The position numbers and the translations under genes are program-made. From positions 186,001 to 250,000 of the forward strand of contig NZ_FRBL01000008.1 in NCBI RefSeq assembly GCF_900142605.1: DNA of 64,000 bases, given 5' to 3'. Each line of letters opens with the position of its first letter. The stretch's first letter is position 1. This DNA comes from Chitinophaga jiangningensis (lineage in GTDB: Bacteria > Bacteroidota > Bacteroidia > Chitinophagales > Chitinophagaceae). Under the pieces are notes generated by a model that worked only from the letters and a program-made list of their open reading frames with translations, did no database searches and was not told where the DNA came from. This document shows, in pieces, positions 1 to 8,487 of this stretch.

Positions 1-1
1 T

Positions 2-121
2 AGGTTATTTAATCCGTTAAAAAAGATGCAAAGACCTACATTTAAAGCAGTTAGATACGTGCCCGGTTATGGGGGCGATAGGTATAGGACCAACGGAACG
101 CTATTTCTGAGTAAGAATTAA
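2..121 (+). CDS. possible C-terminal end of a gene starting before the window
   Basis: Frame 2 is open from the window edge to a TAA at 119-121 and gives 39 residues ending in TLFLSKN. The stretch is rich in Arg, Lys and Tyr and has a GYGGDRYRTNG segment. I do not recognise a family. It may be the tail of an upstream protein or a chance open frame in decayed DNA; the AraC remnant just downstream argues that this is degraded ground. Confidence 0.22.
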   Translation, partial: RLFNPLKKMQRPTFKAVRYVPGYGGDRYRTNGTLFLSKN

Positions 122-134
122 ATCAGATCATCCA

Positions 135-254
135 ATGAACTATGGTGTAATACAACCTCCTGTACATCTAACCGACTATGTCCGGTTCTACTGGTTTGTT
201 GAAGGAGATCTCCCCTATGTTCATCATTCTAAGTTTGATTGGTATAATTCTTAG
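135..254 (+). pseudogene. AraC-type regulator, N-terminal remnant
   Basis: An ATG at 135 opens a 39-residue frame whose first part reads QPPVHLTDYVRFYWFVEG. This matches the start of Bacteroidota AraC-family regulators that carry a DUF6597-type N-terminal domain, where a proline-rich start leads into LxxYVRxFWxxEG. After about residue 28 the similarity fades and the frame stops at 252-254. No helix-turn-helix region follows in any forward frame, so only the first tenth of a normal ~270-residue regulator is left. I infer a deletion remnant. A chance match is possible but unlikely given the motif order. Confidence 0.6.
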
Positions 255-839
255 TGGATTATTTCTTCGCAGGAAAAAAATATAAAACGTATTTACCAGG
301 TTGAGATTTTATTATTGCCCTTTACATTTTTATCAAGTCCTTGCCACCATAATAGCCGCCCACAATATGCCAGTTGCAAAACAATAATTCGAAATGAGAA
401 TACTATATAATAAGTAACCAGCAAACCGGAAATCATTCGTCAGCTCATTAAAAAAAATGTAAATACAAGCAGCATAATGCCTCTCATTACTAAAGCGGAA
501 TGCATCAGCCGCCAGCCCGACTCATTGTCAATAATTTTCCGGATTGTTTTCTAATAGCCGATGCCGGACATATTTCCGATCAAAATTGTAAGGAAGCCAT
601 GAAATAACAAGGTGTGATATTTAAGGAAAGGGTAAAATCAAAAAGAATTACTAGTTTCTTCAGCTCATCTTTTGTCTCAAAAAGTGGCACAGCGTATTTA
701 ATTATTGTATCGTAGCGTTAATGTGGCTCTTACAAAGGTAAATAGCACTTACATTTTATTGGTGAATTTGAGGTAGCATGGAAAGATTTTTTAAGCAGTA
801 TATTTGTGAGGCGCTATTTAATCAATTAAAACTTCATCC
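255..839. other. gene-poor AT-rich region with decayed coding traces
   Basis: No intact gene is visible. On the minus strand, 532-440 reads a hydrophobic stretch (RLMHSALVMRGIMLLVFTFF) that ends at a stop, and the same frame continues with another hydrophobic, then basic, segment to about 301. This looks like a broken membrane-protein gene but is too degraded to name. The rest holds short A/T runs and no clear promoter, hairpin or RNA. Confidence 0.4.
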
Positions 840-1178
840 ATGGCATACGACCAGCAACTAGCCTCCCGGGTAAGAGAATATTTGACAAAGATCGAAGGCC
901 TCCATCTGGAGGAGAAGGCGATGTTTGGCGGCCTCGCATTCCTAGTTAACGGCAAAATGTGCGTAAACGTGTCCGGACTGCGATTGATGTGTCGCTTTGA
1001 CCCGGCATTAAATAAACAGCTTTCGATGAAGCCCGGCTATCAGCCGATGGTGATGAAGGGTAAAACGCTGGATGGATATTGTTATGTTGAGCCGGTTGGA
1101 TTTAAGAAGAAGAAAGACTTTGTTTTTTGGATGGAGACCTGCCTTGCATATAACCAGAACGCTGGAAGGAAGAAGTAG
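840..1178 (+). CDS. TfoX/Sxy N-terminal domain protein
   Basis: The 112-residue product begins MAYDQQLASRVREYL and carries the family's EEKAMFGGLAFLVNGKMCV signature (about 24-42), then a conserved arginine/phenylalanine turn (RFDPAL) and YVEPVGF near the end. It is a stand-alone TfoX N-terminal domain without the C-terminal domain of the Haemophilus/Vibrio competence regulators. In Bacteroidota such proteins are usually annotated only by domain and their role is unknown; I see nothing linking this copy to DNA uptake. It is an isolated gene between two degraded regions with no clear promoter. The start is the first ATG and agrees with family starts. Confidence 0.85.
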   Translation: MAYDQQLASRVREYLTKIEGLHLEEKAMFGGLAFLVNGKMCVNVSGLRLMCRFDPALNKQLSMKPGYQPMVMKGKTLDGYCYVEPVGFKKKKDFVFWMETCLAYNQNAGRKK

Positions 1179-1432
1179 AAGGTGCAGCGGATCTGTAAAA
1201 ATAGGCAGATAACTTTCAGGAATTTGTATCCTTTTGGATTATCTCACGGTGCATAAATATGTAACACTTGCACACTTTAATTTTTCAAATTTGATTCAAT
1301 TTCAATACCATAAAAATGTTATTAGTAAGTTAAGCTTCATCCGTTAACACAACAGAGACATTTGCACGATAACTAATTCCTAATTTTCCCTTGTAAGGCA
1401 AAAATTGTTTTAAACGATTCCAAACAATTAGA

Positions 1433-2317
1433 ATGACTAACAAAGATTACAGGGAATGGCTGGTGCAAATAAAAAACAAGGTAAAACTAGCTCAATTAAA
1501 GGCCGCTTCTAATTTCAATATAGCTTTAATTGAACTTTATTGGGATCTGGAAAAGAGATTATTTCCAAACAAACAAAATACAAATGGGGAGAGAATTTCC
1601 TGGAACAACTTTCAGTTGATCTCAAAAAAAGTTTCCCACAAATCAATGGTTTCTCTCGCAGGAACCTGTACACTATCAGACAATGGTATTCTTTCTTTTC
1701 TCAGCAATTTGAATTTGTGCCACAGCCTGTGGCACAATTACCCTGGTCTTATCAAAGGCTGCTGATTTCTAAAATTAAAGACTTTGAAACCGTACTTCTG
1801 TATGCCAGAGCCGTCCATAAGAATGGCTGGTCCAGGAACCAGCTAGAAATTAATATTAAACATAACTATCATTTAAGACAAGGAAAGGCCGATCATAATT
1901 TCGAATCCACCCTCCCTAGACCGCAGTCTGACCTGGCAGCAGAAACTATTAAAGATCCCTACCATTTTGATTTTCTCGGATTAGAAGAGAATGCCCAGGA
2001 GCGAGAAATTGAACTTGCCCTTGCGCTGTTTCGTAGTCATAGAATTAAAGGCGGGAAAATCTCTACCTGAATACGCGGGCAAATTGAATTTTTATCTTTC
2101 TGCAGTAGACAGTAAACTAAAACACAAAACAGATAGTCCATCCATCGGCATAATCTTATGTCGGTTGAAAGATAAAATAGAAGTCGAATACGCCCTTCGC
2201 GATTTAAACAAACCCATTGGAATTAGTTCCTTTGAGTTATCAGAGATAATCCCTGATGACCTTAAAAGTCAGCTTCCAACAATTGAAGAAATGGAAAGAG
2301 AGTTAATAGACGAGTAA
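1433..2317 (+). pseudogene. DUF1016/YhcG-type PDDEXK nuclease, frameshifted and internally deleted
   Basis: Three overlapping frames together spell a DUF1016 family protein. The first (1433 onward) gives the start and runs to LIELYWDL; the second resumes at GKEIISKQTKYKWGENFLEQL and runs through FSRRNLYTIRQWY, NGWSRNQL, RPQSDLAAETIKDPYHFDFL; the third gives LRCFVVIELKAGKSLPEYAG, KLNFYLSAVD and YALRDLNKPIGISSFELSE. The first switch is a one-base loss in the G run at 1549-1550. At about 2015-2025 the text jumps from REIELAL directly to LRCFVVIELKAG, so the stretch holding the catalytic Asp (FxDLLFYH in relatives, roughly 40 residues) is missing and the frame shifts again. The E-x-K half of the active site remains. 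The gene is AT-rich compared with its neighbours, as expected for transferred DNA. It cannot encode an active nuclease. Confidence 0.9.
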
Positions 2318-2436
2318 GACCTTATTTTTATTTGAAACGTAATCCTTAATTTCTCGTAAGCTTCTACCAGCAAAAGTACAGCAAAGAAAAAGCGATTATT
2401 TAAAAAGGACTCGACCATCCACTCGACTAAAAAGAA

Positions 2437-2459
2437 AAACCCGCGCCAGGCGCAGGTTT
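2437..2459 (-). terminator. terminator downstream of tRNA-Lys
   Basis: Nine-base arms (2437-2445 and 2451-2459, one G-T wobble) surround a five-base loop, and the minus strand continues into a T-rich run (complement of 2429-2439). It starts five bases beyond the 3' end of the tRNA. Confidence 0.65.
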
Positions 2460-2463
2460 CCAG

Positions 2464-2536
2464 TGATCCCGCTGGGACTCGAACCCAGGGCCCATACATT
2501 AAAAGTGTATTGCTCTACCAACTGAGCTACGGAATC
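2464..2536 (-). tRNA. tRNA-Lys (anticodon TTT)
   Basis: On the minus strand a 7-bp acceptor stem (GATTCCG at 2536-2530 with CGGGATC at 2471-2465, one G-T pair) encloses a D arm (GCTCAGTTGGTAGAGC), an anticodon arm ATACA-CTTTTAA-TGTAT with anticodon TTT, and a T arm containing GGTTCGAGTCC. The discriminator base is A at 2464 and CCA is not encoded. All arms fold, so the gene looks functional and decodes AAA/AAG lysine codons. A hairpin terminator follows directly. Confidence 0.97.
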
Positions 2537-2648
2537 AGCAATGATATTTTCTATCAAAGCGGGCCGCGAAGATATGCATTAACAAATTAAAACCAAAAAA
2601 ATTTTAGGGAGAGATGAATTTTATCTCCATCAACACTTACCAACCACG

Positions 2649-3266
2649 CTATAGCGCCTCCTCTACATAATAGGTCACTTCCAGGAACTTCTTCCCCGGC
2701 GCTCTTCCATCCTCGTTCGCATCTGGTGTTTTTAACACACCTCCCATCACAATATGCATTTCAGGTAACTTTTCCTTTCCTCTGGCAGCCGCCAGCACAA
2801 TCACTTCCCCACTCTCATCATCACGGATCTCGTAGGCGTCATAATATTCTGAAACCGGGATCAACGTGAATACATTTACCACCGGCACCAGGATAAAACC
2901 TGTCAGGTACGACTCCGAATTCACCGCCTTAGGTGTACCACGAATAATCACATTCGCCGCATCAGGGCCACTCAGCGCCTCCGTAGGCGACAACTCCACC
3001 GGCTTAAACTTTTCATACCCTGCCTTCAGGCGATCGTCAAATTTCGAAATCACTTCCGCCTTTGCGCCTGCATCCAGCTTATCCATGGCCAGCTCCAGAA
3101 ACAACATCGATTTCTGCTGTTCGAAAAACAAACCAGCCACTTTGCTCACCTCTGCCTCACTTATCTTTTCATCATGGGAGTGGGTAAAAATATTATAGAA
3201 CCGTCCGCCGTTATCCAGGCTGTCAATTGCTTCTGCAGCAGTTTTAAAAGGTTGAATCTTTTCCAT
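2649..3266 (-). CDS. conserved-looking hypothetical protein
   Basis: The 205-residue product has no signal peptide or membrane segment and is acidic, so it should be cytoplasmic. The N-terminal half (to about 90) is predicted helical with many Ala, Glu and Lys residues; the C-terminal half is strand-rich (GFILVPVVNVFTLIPVSEYYDAYEIRD) and ends KKFLEVTYYVEEAL. I do not recognise the family. It lies between tRNA-Lys and the glycan locus on the same strand as that locus, but a hairpin terminator in the 125-base gap separates them, so it is probably transcribed alone. The start is the only ATG near the 5' end of the frame. Confidence 0.75.
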   Translation of the reverse strand: MEKIQPFKTAAEAIDSLDNGGRFYNIFTHSHDEKISEAEVSKVAGLFFEQQKSMLFLELAMDKLDAGAKAEVISKFDDRLKAGYEKFKPVELSPTEALSGPDAANVIIRGTPKAVNSESYLTGFILVPVVNVFTLIPVSEYYDAYEIRDDESGEVIVLAAARGKEKLPEMHIVMGGVLKTPDANEDGRAPGKKFLEVTYYVEEAL

Positions 3267-3342
3267 GTAAATCTATTTGAGGTGTAATAATTACAACCCT
3301 ATCAAATTAAGTAAAATCATGTTAGCCGCAAAATATAAACAA

Positions 3343-3372
3343 ATCAGCCCGGAGCAATCGCCCCGGGCTGAT
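3343..3372 (-). terminator. terminator of the fucosidase/galactosidase operon
   Basis: Ten-base perfect arms (3343-3352 and 3363-3372) with a ten-base loop lie 20 bases beyond the GH29 stop codon; the minus strand then reads TTGTTTATATTTTG. It separates the operon from the hypothetical gene downstream. Confidence 0.65.
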
Positions 3373-3391
3373 ATTAATAACGCTCACCAAC

Positions 3392-4816
3392 TCACGTCTT
3401 CGCCTTCTCAAAATTACCTTGTCCTCGCTGCTGCTGCTCCAACTTCATCACTATCACTAACGGTGAAGTATATACTTTCTGTTCCACCGGAATAAAATAC
3501 TCATCCCTGCTCACCAGCTCCGGCTGCAACGCCACTCCCGGCTGCTCCAGCGCCCAGGCTTTCGCGATCGATTGCTTCGCCGGCAGCTTCACACGCAGAT
3601 TCCCGTTTACCGGCACATTGCAAACCACCATATACACGGTGTCTGTACCGGTTTTGCGGGTGTAATAGCCCCAGTCCGGCTTTTCCAGTCCGGCATAGCC
3701 GGTACCGTATACCGCGCTGCCGTTCACCTGCATCCAACGGCCAATATTACGCATCAACTCCTGCTCCTCGGTACGGAATGTCCCATCCGGCTTAGGCCCA
3801 AAGTTGAGCACAAAATTTCCATTCAGGGAAGCAGATTTCACCAGCATCTCAATCAGCTCATTGGCCGACTTCACATGCCCGAACCACTGCTGATGATACC
3901 CCCACTGGTTTTCAGGAACCGTCATCACTCCTTCCCAGTCGTTGCCATGTACATCCGCGATGGTGTTAGGCAGCTTGCGCTCCCAGCCCTGCTCATAATC
4001 GCCCATCAGGCGGCTGTTGGAGTCGAAGTGACGGGCACCCTTTTCATCCGCACGGAGGCGACTCCCAATAATCAACCCCGGATGCAGCTGTTGCAGGTAC
4101 TGCTCCAGCTCATCACTGAAAGCACCATCGTTTTTCCACGACTCATCCCAGGTGCCGTCAAACCAAAAACCCTTTACGGTAGGGTAACGGTCCAGCAGCT
4201 CCTTCAGCTGATTCTTTACAAATACTTTAAAACGGGCCATCGCCATGGAATCAGCGGGCGACTTAATACTCGTCCGCCAGTCGGGATGGTTCCAGTCGAT
4301 AATCGAAAAATACAGATAAGCATCAATGCCAGCCTTGTTATAAGCCTCCACCATCGGACCCAGGATATCCTTTTTGTAAGGTGTGTTAGCAATCGTATAC
4401 TTAGCATACTTACTAGGCCACAGGCAAAATCCATCATGGTGCTTGGTGGTAATAATCATGTACTTCGCACCCATGTTCTTCGCCTGCTGTGCCCAGTCAG
4501 CCGGGTTGTACTTCACAGGATTAAACTGTTTGTAAAGCTGGTCATAGGCCTCATGCGGCATCTCTTTCCAGCTCCGTATCCATTCGGCAGCACCGTTGTA
4601 TACTTTGCCGTCCCACATGCCTCCCGGGATCGCATACACGCCCCAATGGATAAACTGGCCAAAGCGCAAATCACGCCAGCGCTGCATGTCCGCATCCGTT
4701 CTGTTGCCAATGCGATGTGCGCCGTGCTGCAAAGGGATCGTATCTTTCACCTGCGCGGTGGCCACCTGTGCCAGTAACAAAGCGGCAGCACTGCAAACTT
4801 TAAATAGGTTCATCAT
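3392..4816 (-). CDS. GH29 alpha-L-fucosidase, exported
   Basis: The 474-residue product has a signal peptide (1-21, ending VATAQ) and a GH29 catalytic domain. Typical signatures are FGQFIHWGVYAIPGG (53-66), TTKHHDGFCLW (123-133), YLYFSIIDWNHPDW and KGFWFDGTW, whose Asp220 is the expected nucleophile. A likely acid/base Glu lies in GDYEQGWE (272-279), though its position varies in this family. The C-terminal ~110 residues form a strand-rich accessory domain. Glycosidases of this family remove terminal alpha-linked fucose. The start overlaps the stop of the GH2 gene by four bases (ATGA), so the two enzymes are translationally coupled, and it is the last gene of the operon. The combination fits trimming of a fucosylated galactoside, in the periplasm or at the cell surface. 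Confidence 0.93.
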   Translation of the reverse strand: MMNLFKVCSAAALLLAQVATAQVKDTIPLQHGAHRIGNRTDADMQRWRDLRFGQFIHWGVYAIPGGMWDGKVYNGAAEWIRSWKEMPHEAYDQLYKQFNPVKYNPADWAQQAKNMGAKYMIITTKHHDGFCLWPSKYAKYTIANTPYKKDILGPMVEAYNKAGIDAYLYFSIIDWNHPDWRTSIKSPADSMAMARFKVFVKNQLKELLDRYPTVKGFWFDGTWDESWKNDGAFSDELEQYLQQLHPGLIIGSRLRADEKGARHFDSNSRLMGDYEQGWERKLPNTIADVHGNDWEGVMTVPENQWGYHQQWFGHVKSANELIEMLVKSASLNGNFVLNFGPKPDGTFRTEEQELMRNIGRWMQVNGSAVYGTGYAGLEKPDWGYYTRKTGTDTVYMVVCNVPVNGNLRVKLPAKQSIAKAWALEQPGVALQPELVSRDEYFIPVEQKVYTSPLVIVMKLEQQQRGQGNFEKAKT

Positions 4817-6867
4817 TTCACTGTTGGTTTATATTCCCAAATAATAGTATCGGTAATCGTTTTGCCATCCCGTGTAGCCGTAGCAGTGATGGTATTTTTC
4901 CCACGCCTCAACACCACGTTATCAAAAAGGAAATCCCGGGTATTAGCGCCGGCACGACCTTTCAGTATAGCGCCCTTATTCACCCGCAACGTTACATTCT
5001 CCATGTTACTAAACACCTCCACGGTAGCAGTTGCGCTACTGCGCACATTATTCCGGCGTTCAGCAATATACACCATGGGCGCCGGATTCCAATTGGCCTT
5101 GTACCAATACCAGGCGTCCTTGCGCTGGGTACGGTCATAGGTAACCAACCCTTTCAGGTTGCGGGCATTCACCCCTCCCCGGTTCCACATCGGCACTGCA
5201 AATTCAAACATATTCCACAGGTAGGAAGCCGCAATGTAAGGATGCTTTTCAATGATCGCCCATTGCTGCACATGTGTGGCCGTTTGATAGGTTTCCGGAA
5301 AAAACTGCCCGTTCACGGGATTGAACCTGGTGGAAAGTGAGTCCGTATGCTGATTGATATTACCATCCGCCCCATATTCGGTCAGCATCAGCTTATAATC
5401 CGGATAGTCCTTTTCCAGCCGCAACACCCAGCCTTCCAGGTCCCTGATCTTACCTTCGTACCAACCATAATAGCGATTCATACCCTGTATATCGGCTGCC
5501 AGGTTGGCGGGGCGGTTCATCTCCCCATAACCACTAACGGCAGTGGTTAAACGATCCGGATCCTCCGTTTTGGCCAGGTCATTTAACTGTCTGGTTAATA
5601 CAGCCACCTGCTCATCCGGCGTTTTGCTGTACACCTCATTATGCATGCCCCACACATAAATTGCCGGGTGATTGAAGTTTTGCCGGATCAGCTCCGTCAG
5701 CTGCTGTTTAGCATTATCGCCTTCCTTGCCGGAAGCGGCATTTACAAATGGAATTTCTGCCCATATCACAAAGCCCATGGTATCACATTGCGCATACAGG
5801 TACTCCGCCTGCTGGTAATGTGCGAAGCGAATGGTAGTTGCCCCCACCTCACGGATCACATCCAGGTCCGCCTTGTGCTGGGCATTGCTCAGCGCATTGC
5901 CATAGTCCTGCCACTCCTGGTGCCGCGTTACACCATGCATCGGATAACTTTTCCCATTCAGATAAAATCCTTTGCCCGGCACCACCTCAAACGTACGAAC
6001 GCCCAACGGCTGGGTCACGGCATCCATCACTTTACCATCCTGCAACACCGTGGTGGTAACTGCATACAGGTAAGGATCAGCCAGCCCATTCCAGAGATGC
6101 GGCTGCTGTATGCGTAACTCCTGCTCTACGATATTGATCCCCTGCGGACTCGCCTGCAACGGTTGCTCATTGCTGGCCACCAGCTGCTGATTACGGTCCC
6201 TGATCTCCGTTTTTACCATTACCGGTGTATGGTGCTGCTGCTTGTTCTCTATCTTGGATTTCACACGAATCAACGCTTGCCCGTTTTGGAGCGACTGCCT
6301 AATGTATATTCCCGGACTCGCATAATCCGTAGTCGTGATATTGATATCATTGGTTACAATCAAACTCACGGGGCGGTACATCCCGCCAAAAATTCCGAAC
6401 AGGAAATTATTGATCGGCAGCACGTCTTCCCGCTGCTGATTGTTGGCCTTTACCACAATGGTATTCTCCTCGCCTGCCTTCAGCTCATGGGTGATCTCAA
6501 AACAGAAAGCACTGTAGGATCCTCTGTGCTGGCCGATATATCGACCATTTACGAAAAGATCCGCTACGGAGCCTACCCCTTCAAATCGGAGGAAAAATCG
6601 TTTACCGGCGAGATTAACATCTCCCTTAAAAACTTTTTTATAACACCCATCCCCTGCATAAAAATCCTTCCCCTCCTGCATATCCCTGTTGTTCCAGGTA
6701 TGCGGAATACGCACGGCAGCAAAGCCACTGTCGCTGTTGCCAACGGTAAACCCACCTTTTCTAAACTCCCATCCGTCGTTGAAAGGCCGGGTCAGCCGGC
6801 CCTCCTGGCCCTTCGCCATAGCGGCGGCCAGGAGGCAGACTGCACTTATCAATCCTAATTTCTTCAT
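4813..6867 (-). CDS. GH2 family glycoside hydrolase, beta-galactosidase-like
   Basis: The 684-residue product begins with a signal peptide (1-20). It has the GH2 order: N-terminal jelly-roll sugar-binding domain (about 25-170, with FLRFEGVGSVADLFVNG), Ig-like domain (about 180-290), TIM barrel (about 295-580) and a short C-terminal Ig-like domain. The acid/base is Glu411 in YVWGMHNEVY and the nucleophile Glu497 in LMLTEYGADG. The exact substrate (beta-galactoside, beta-glucuronide or beta-mannoside) cannot be fixed from motifs; pairing with a fucosidase suggests beta-galactoside. It starts 18 bases after susD and overlaps the GH29 gene by four bases. Confidence 0.9.
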   Translation of the reverse strand: MKKLGLISAVCLLAAAMAKGQEGRLTRPFNDGWEFRKGGFTVGNSDSGFAAVRIPHTWNNRDMQEGKDFYAGDGCYKKVFKGDVNLAGKRFFLRFEGVGSVADLFVNGRYIGQHRGSYSAFCFEITHELKAGEENTIVVKANNQQREDVLPINNFLFGIFGGMYRPVSLIVTNDINITTTDYASPGIYIRQSLQNGQALIRVKSKIENKQQHHTPVMVKTEIRDRNQQLVASNEQPLQASPQGINIVEQELRIQQPHLWNGLADPYLYAVTTTVLQDGKVMDAVTQPLGVRTFEVVPGKGFYLNGKSYPMHGVTRHQEWQDYGNALSNAQHKADLDVIREVGATTIRFAHYQQAEYLYAQCDTMGFVIWAEIPFVNAASGKEGDNAKQQLTELIRQNFNHPAIYVWGMHNEVYSKTPDEQVAVLTRQLNDLAKTEDPDRLTTAVSGYGEMNRPANLAADIQGMNRYYGWYEGKIRDLEGWVLRLEKDYPDYKLMLTEYGADGNINQHTDSLSTRFNPVNGQFFPETYQTATHVQQWAIIEKHPYIAASYLWNMFEFAVPMWNRGGVNARNLKGLVTYDRTQRKDAWYWYKANWNPAPMVYIAERRNNVRSSATATVEVFSNMENVTLRVNKGAILKGRAGANTRDFLFDNVVLRRGKNTITATATRDGKTITDTIIWEYKPTVK

Positions 6868-6885
6868 TGTAATATTTCCGGGTTA

Positions 6886-8469
6886 CTACTTGGAATAGCC
6901 ATCGTTCTGCTTCAGCTCCGCATCTTTATTGACGTCGATTTCTGATTGCGGAATCGGTAAATGGATATTGTAATCGCTGATGGTAGGCCCTGCCTTTGGA
7001 TTATATTTTTTAGTACGTGCTATCAGCGTATTGGTCCTGATGAGGGTCAGCCTTCTCAGCTCCTCGGCGGTCAGCTCCCTGGCCCTTTCATCCAGCAGGT
7101 AGTCCATCGTTACCATCGATGCATCTACCGGAGTAGCCCCTGCCCTGTTACGCACCACGTTGATGCTGGCAGCAGCCCCGGCTACATTGCCCTGCATCAG
7201 CTGCGCTTCCGCCAGGAGCAGGTATGTTTCTCCCAAACGCATCATAATTCTGTCTTTAAACGAGCTGGAACCCTGCGGATCATTCGGCTGGAACTCATAC
7301 CACTTGGTAGTATGCGCATATATATTCTGAATGGTATCAAAACCAGTAGCCACCACCAGCTGACCATACTTAGCACCCGCCGGATCATTGTACCAATAAT
7401 TTCTGCGAATGTTATACGGGGAGTTACGCATGTCTTTTTTCTCGTACAGTTCATACGTCCACCAGTTGGTAGGGCGAATCCTTCCGATGCCACGACCACC
7501 AAGGGAATCCGTGATTTTCATGCCCGCCACATTGATGTAAAAAGGTCCCCATTCCCTGCGGCGCTGATCAAATGTAGCACCGCCACCGGTTATATTGTAC
7601 TGCTGTTCTACCACCCAAATCGCCTCGGTGTTACCCTGACTACGGCGCATGCTGCCATAAGTAAACATATCTGCAAACGCGTCGCCCGGCTGATTAGCCT
7701 TTATGCCATACCTGTTTTTAACCAGCGTAAAAAACTGGCTGTCGATGATGCTTTGTGCCGCTTTCTCCGCTTCGGCGCCTTTGTTGGCACGCAGGTAAGC
7801 TTCCGCCAGCAGCTGCGCAGCTGCAAATTTATTGATGCGGCCCTGTTTCTTTACCCCTGCCGGATCAGGCAGATTGGTAACAGCAAAATTCAGATCTGTG
7901 ATGATCAGGTCAATCACCTGCGCTTCGGTAGCACGGGTGTAATCCGTACGGGGCGCGGTTACCGGCTCCGTGAGGACAGGCACCCCACCGTATAAAATGG
8001 AGAGGTGGTTATAGGCATATGCCCGGAAAAAGCTGGCTTCTGCCTTATAAAAAGCACGCTGTGCATCGGTAAGACTCGCAGCAGGATTATCACTCGCCTT
8101 AATGATATTATTCGCTGCGTTGATCAGCTTATAACACCAGTTCCAGATGGAGCTGGCAGCAGTAACGGACGAGTTTAGGTTACGGTAATCGTCAAACGGC
8201 GCCTGTACAGCGTTTGGCTGACCGGTGATGGCCATGTCCGTACCCACAAAATAAGTGGCCATCAGCCCCTGCGTGTTACCGTAATCGTTACGAAAAATGC
8301 TGAGCATACCGGTGCTGGCAGCTTCGAAGCCCAGTTCATCCACCAGTGTGTTATCCGGTGCGTAGGAAGACTTCAGTTTCTCATCCAGAAAGGATTTGCT
8401 GCAGGAAATAAAAGAGGTAGTCATTACACCCGCCAGCAACAAGCAATATATTTTACGACTGTTCTTCAT
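6886..8469 (-). CDS. SusD/RagB-type glycan-binding lipoprotein
   Basis: The 527-residue product has a type II signal peptide with lipobox FISC (Cys23) followed by SKSFLDEKLKSSY, the usual start of SusD proteins. It has TPR-like helices (AYNHLSILYGGVPVLTEPV, FAAAQLLAEAYLRANKGAEAE) and the C-terminal MRLGETYLLLAEAQLMQGN and LLDERARELTAEELRRLTLIR motifs of the RagB/SusD fold. It would sit on the outer membrane over its SusC partner, 18 bases upstream, and bind the oligosaccharide before import. The preserved C-terminal LPIPQSEIDVN motif indicates an intact gene. Confidence 0.95.
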   Translation of the reverse strand: MKNSRKIYCLLLAGVMTTSFISCSKSFLDEKLKSSYAPDNTLVDELGFEAASTGMLSIFRNDYGNTQGLMATYFVGTDMAITGQPNAVQAPFDDYRNLNSSVTAASSIWNWCYKLINAANNIIKASDNPAASLTDAQRAFYKAEASFFRAYAYNHLSILYGGVPVLTEPVTAPRTDYTRATEAQVIDLIITDLNFAVTNLPDPAGVKKQGRINKFAAAQLLAEAYLRANKGAEAEKAAQSIIDSQFFTLVKNRYGIKANQPGDAFADMFTYGSMRRSQGNTEAIWVVEQQYNITGGGATFDQRRREWGPFYINVAGMKITDSLGGRGIGRIRPTNWWTYELYEKKDMRNSPYNIRRNYWYNDPAGAKYGQLVVATGFDTIQNIYAHTTKWYEFQPNDPQGSSSFKDRIMMRLGETYLLLAEAQLMQGNVAGAAASINVVRNRAGATPVDASMVTMDYLLDERARELTAEELRRLTLIRTNTLIARTKKYNPKAGPTISDYNIHLPIPQSEIDVNKDAELKQNDGYSK

Positions 8470-8487
8470 GTCTGAATCTTTTAAAAT

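Noticed and set aside
2269..2499. 76-codon frame on the minus strand over the tRNA region
   Set aside because: It runs through the tRNA-Lys gene and its terminator; the tRNA structure explains the sequence.
3572..4777. 401-codon open frame antisense to the GH29 gene
   Set aside because: The GH29 signatures are on the minus strand; the plus-strand frame is low-complexity in composition and has no recognised motif.
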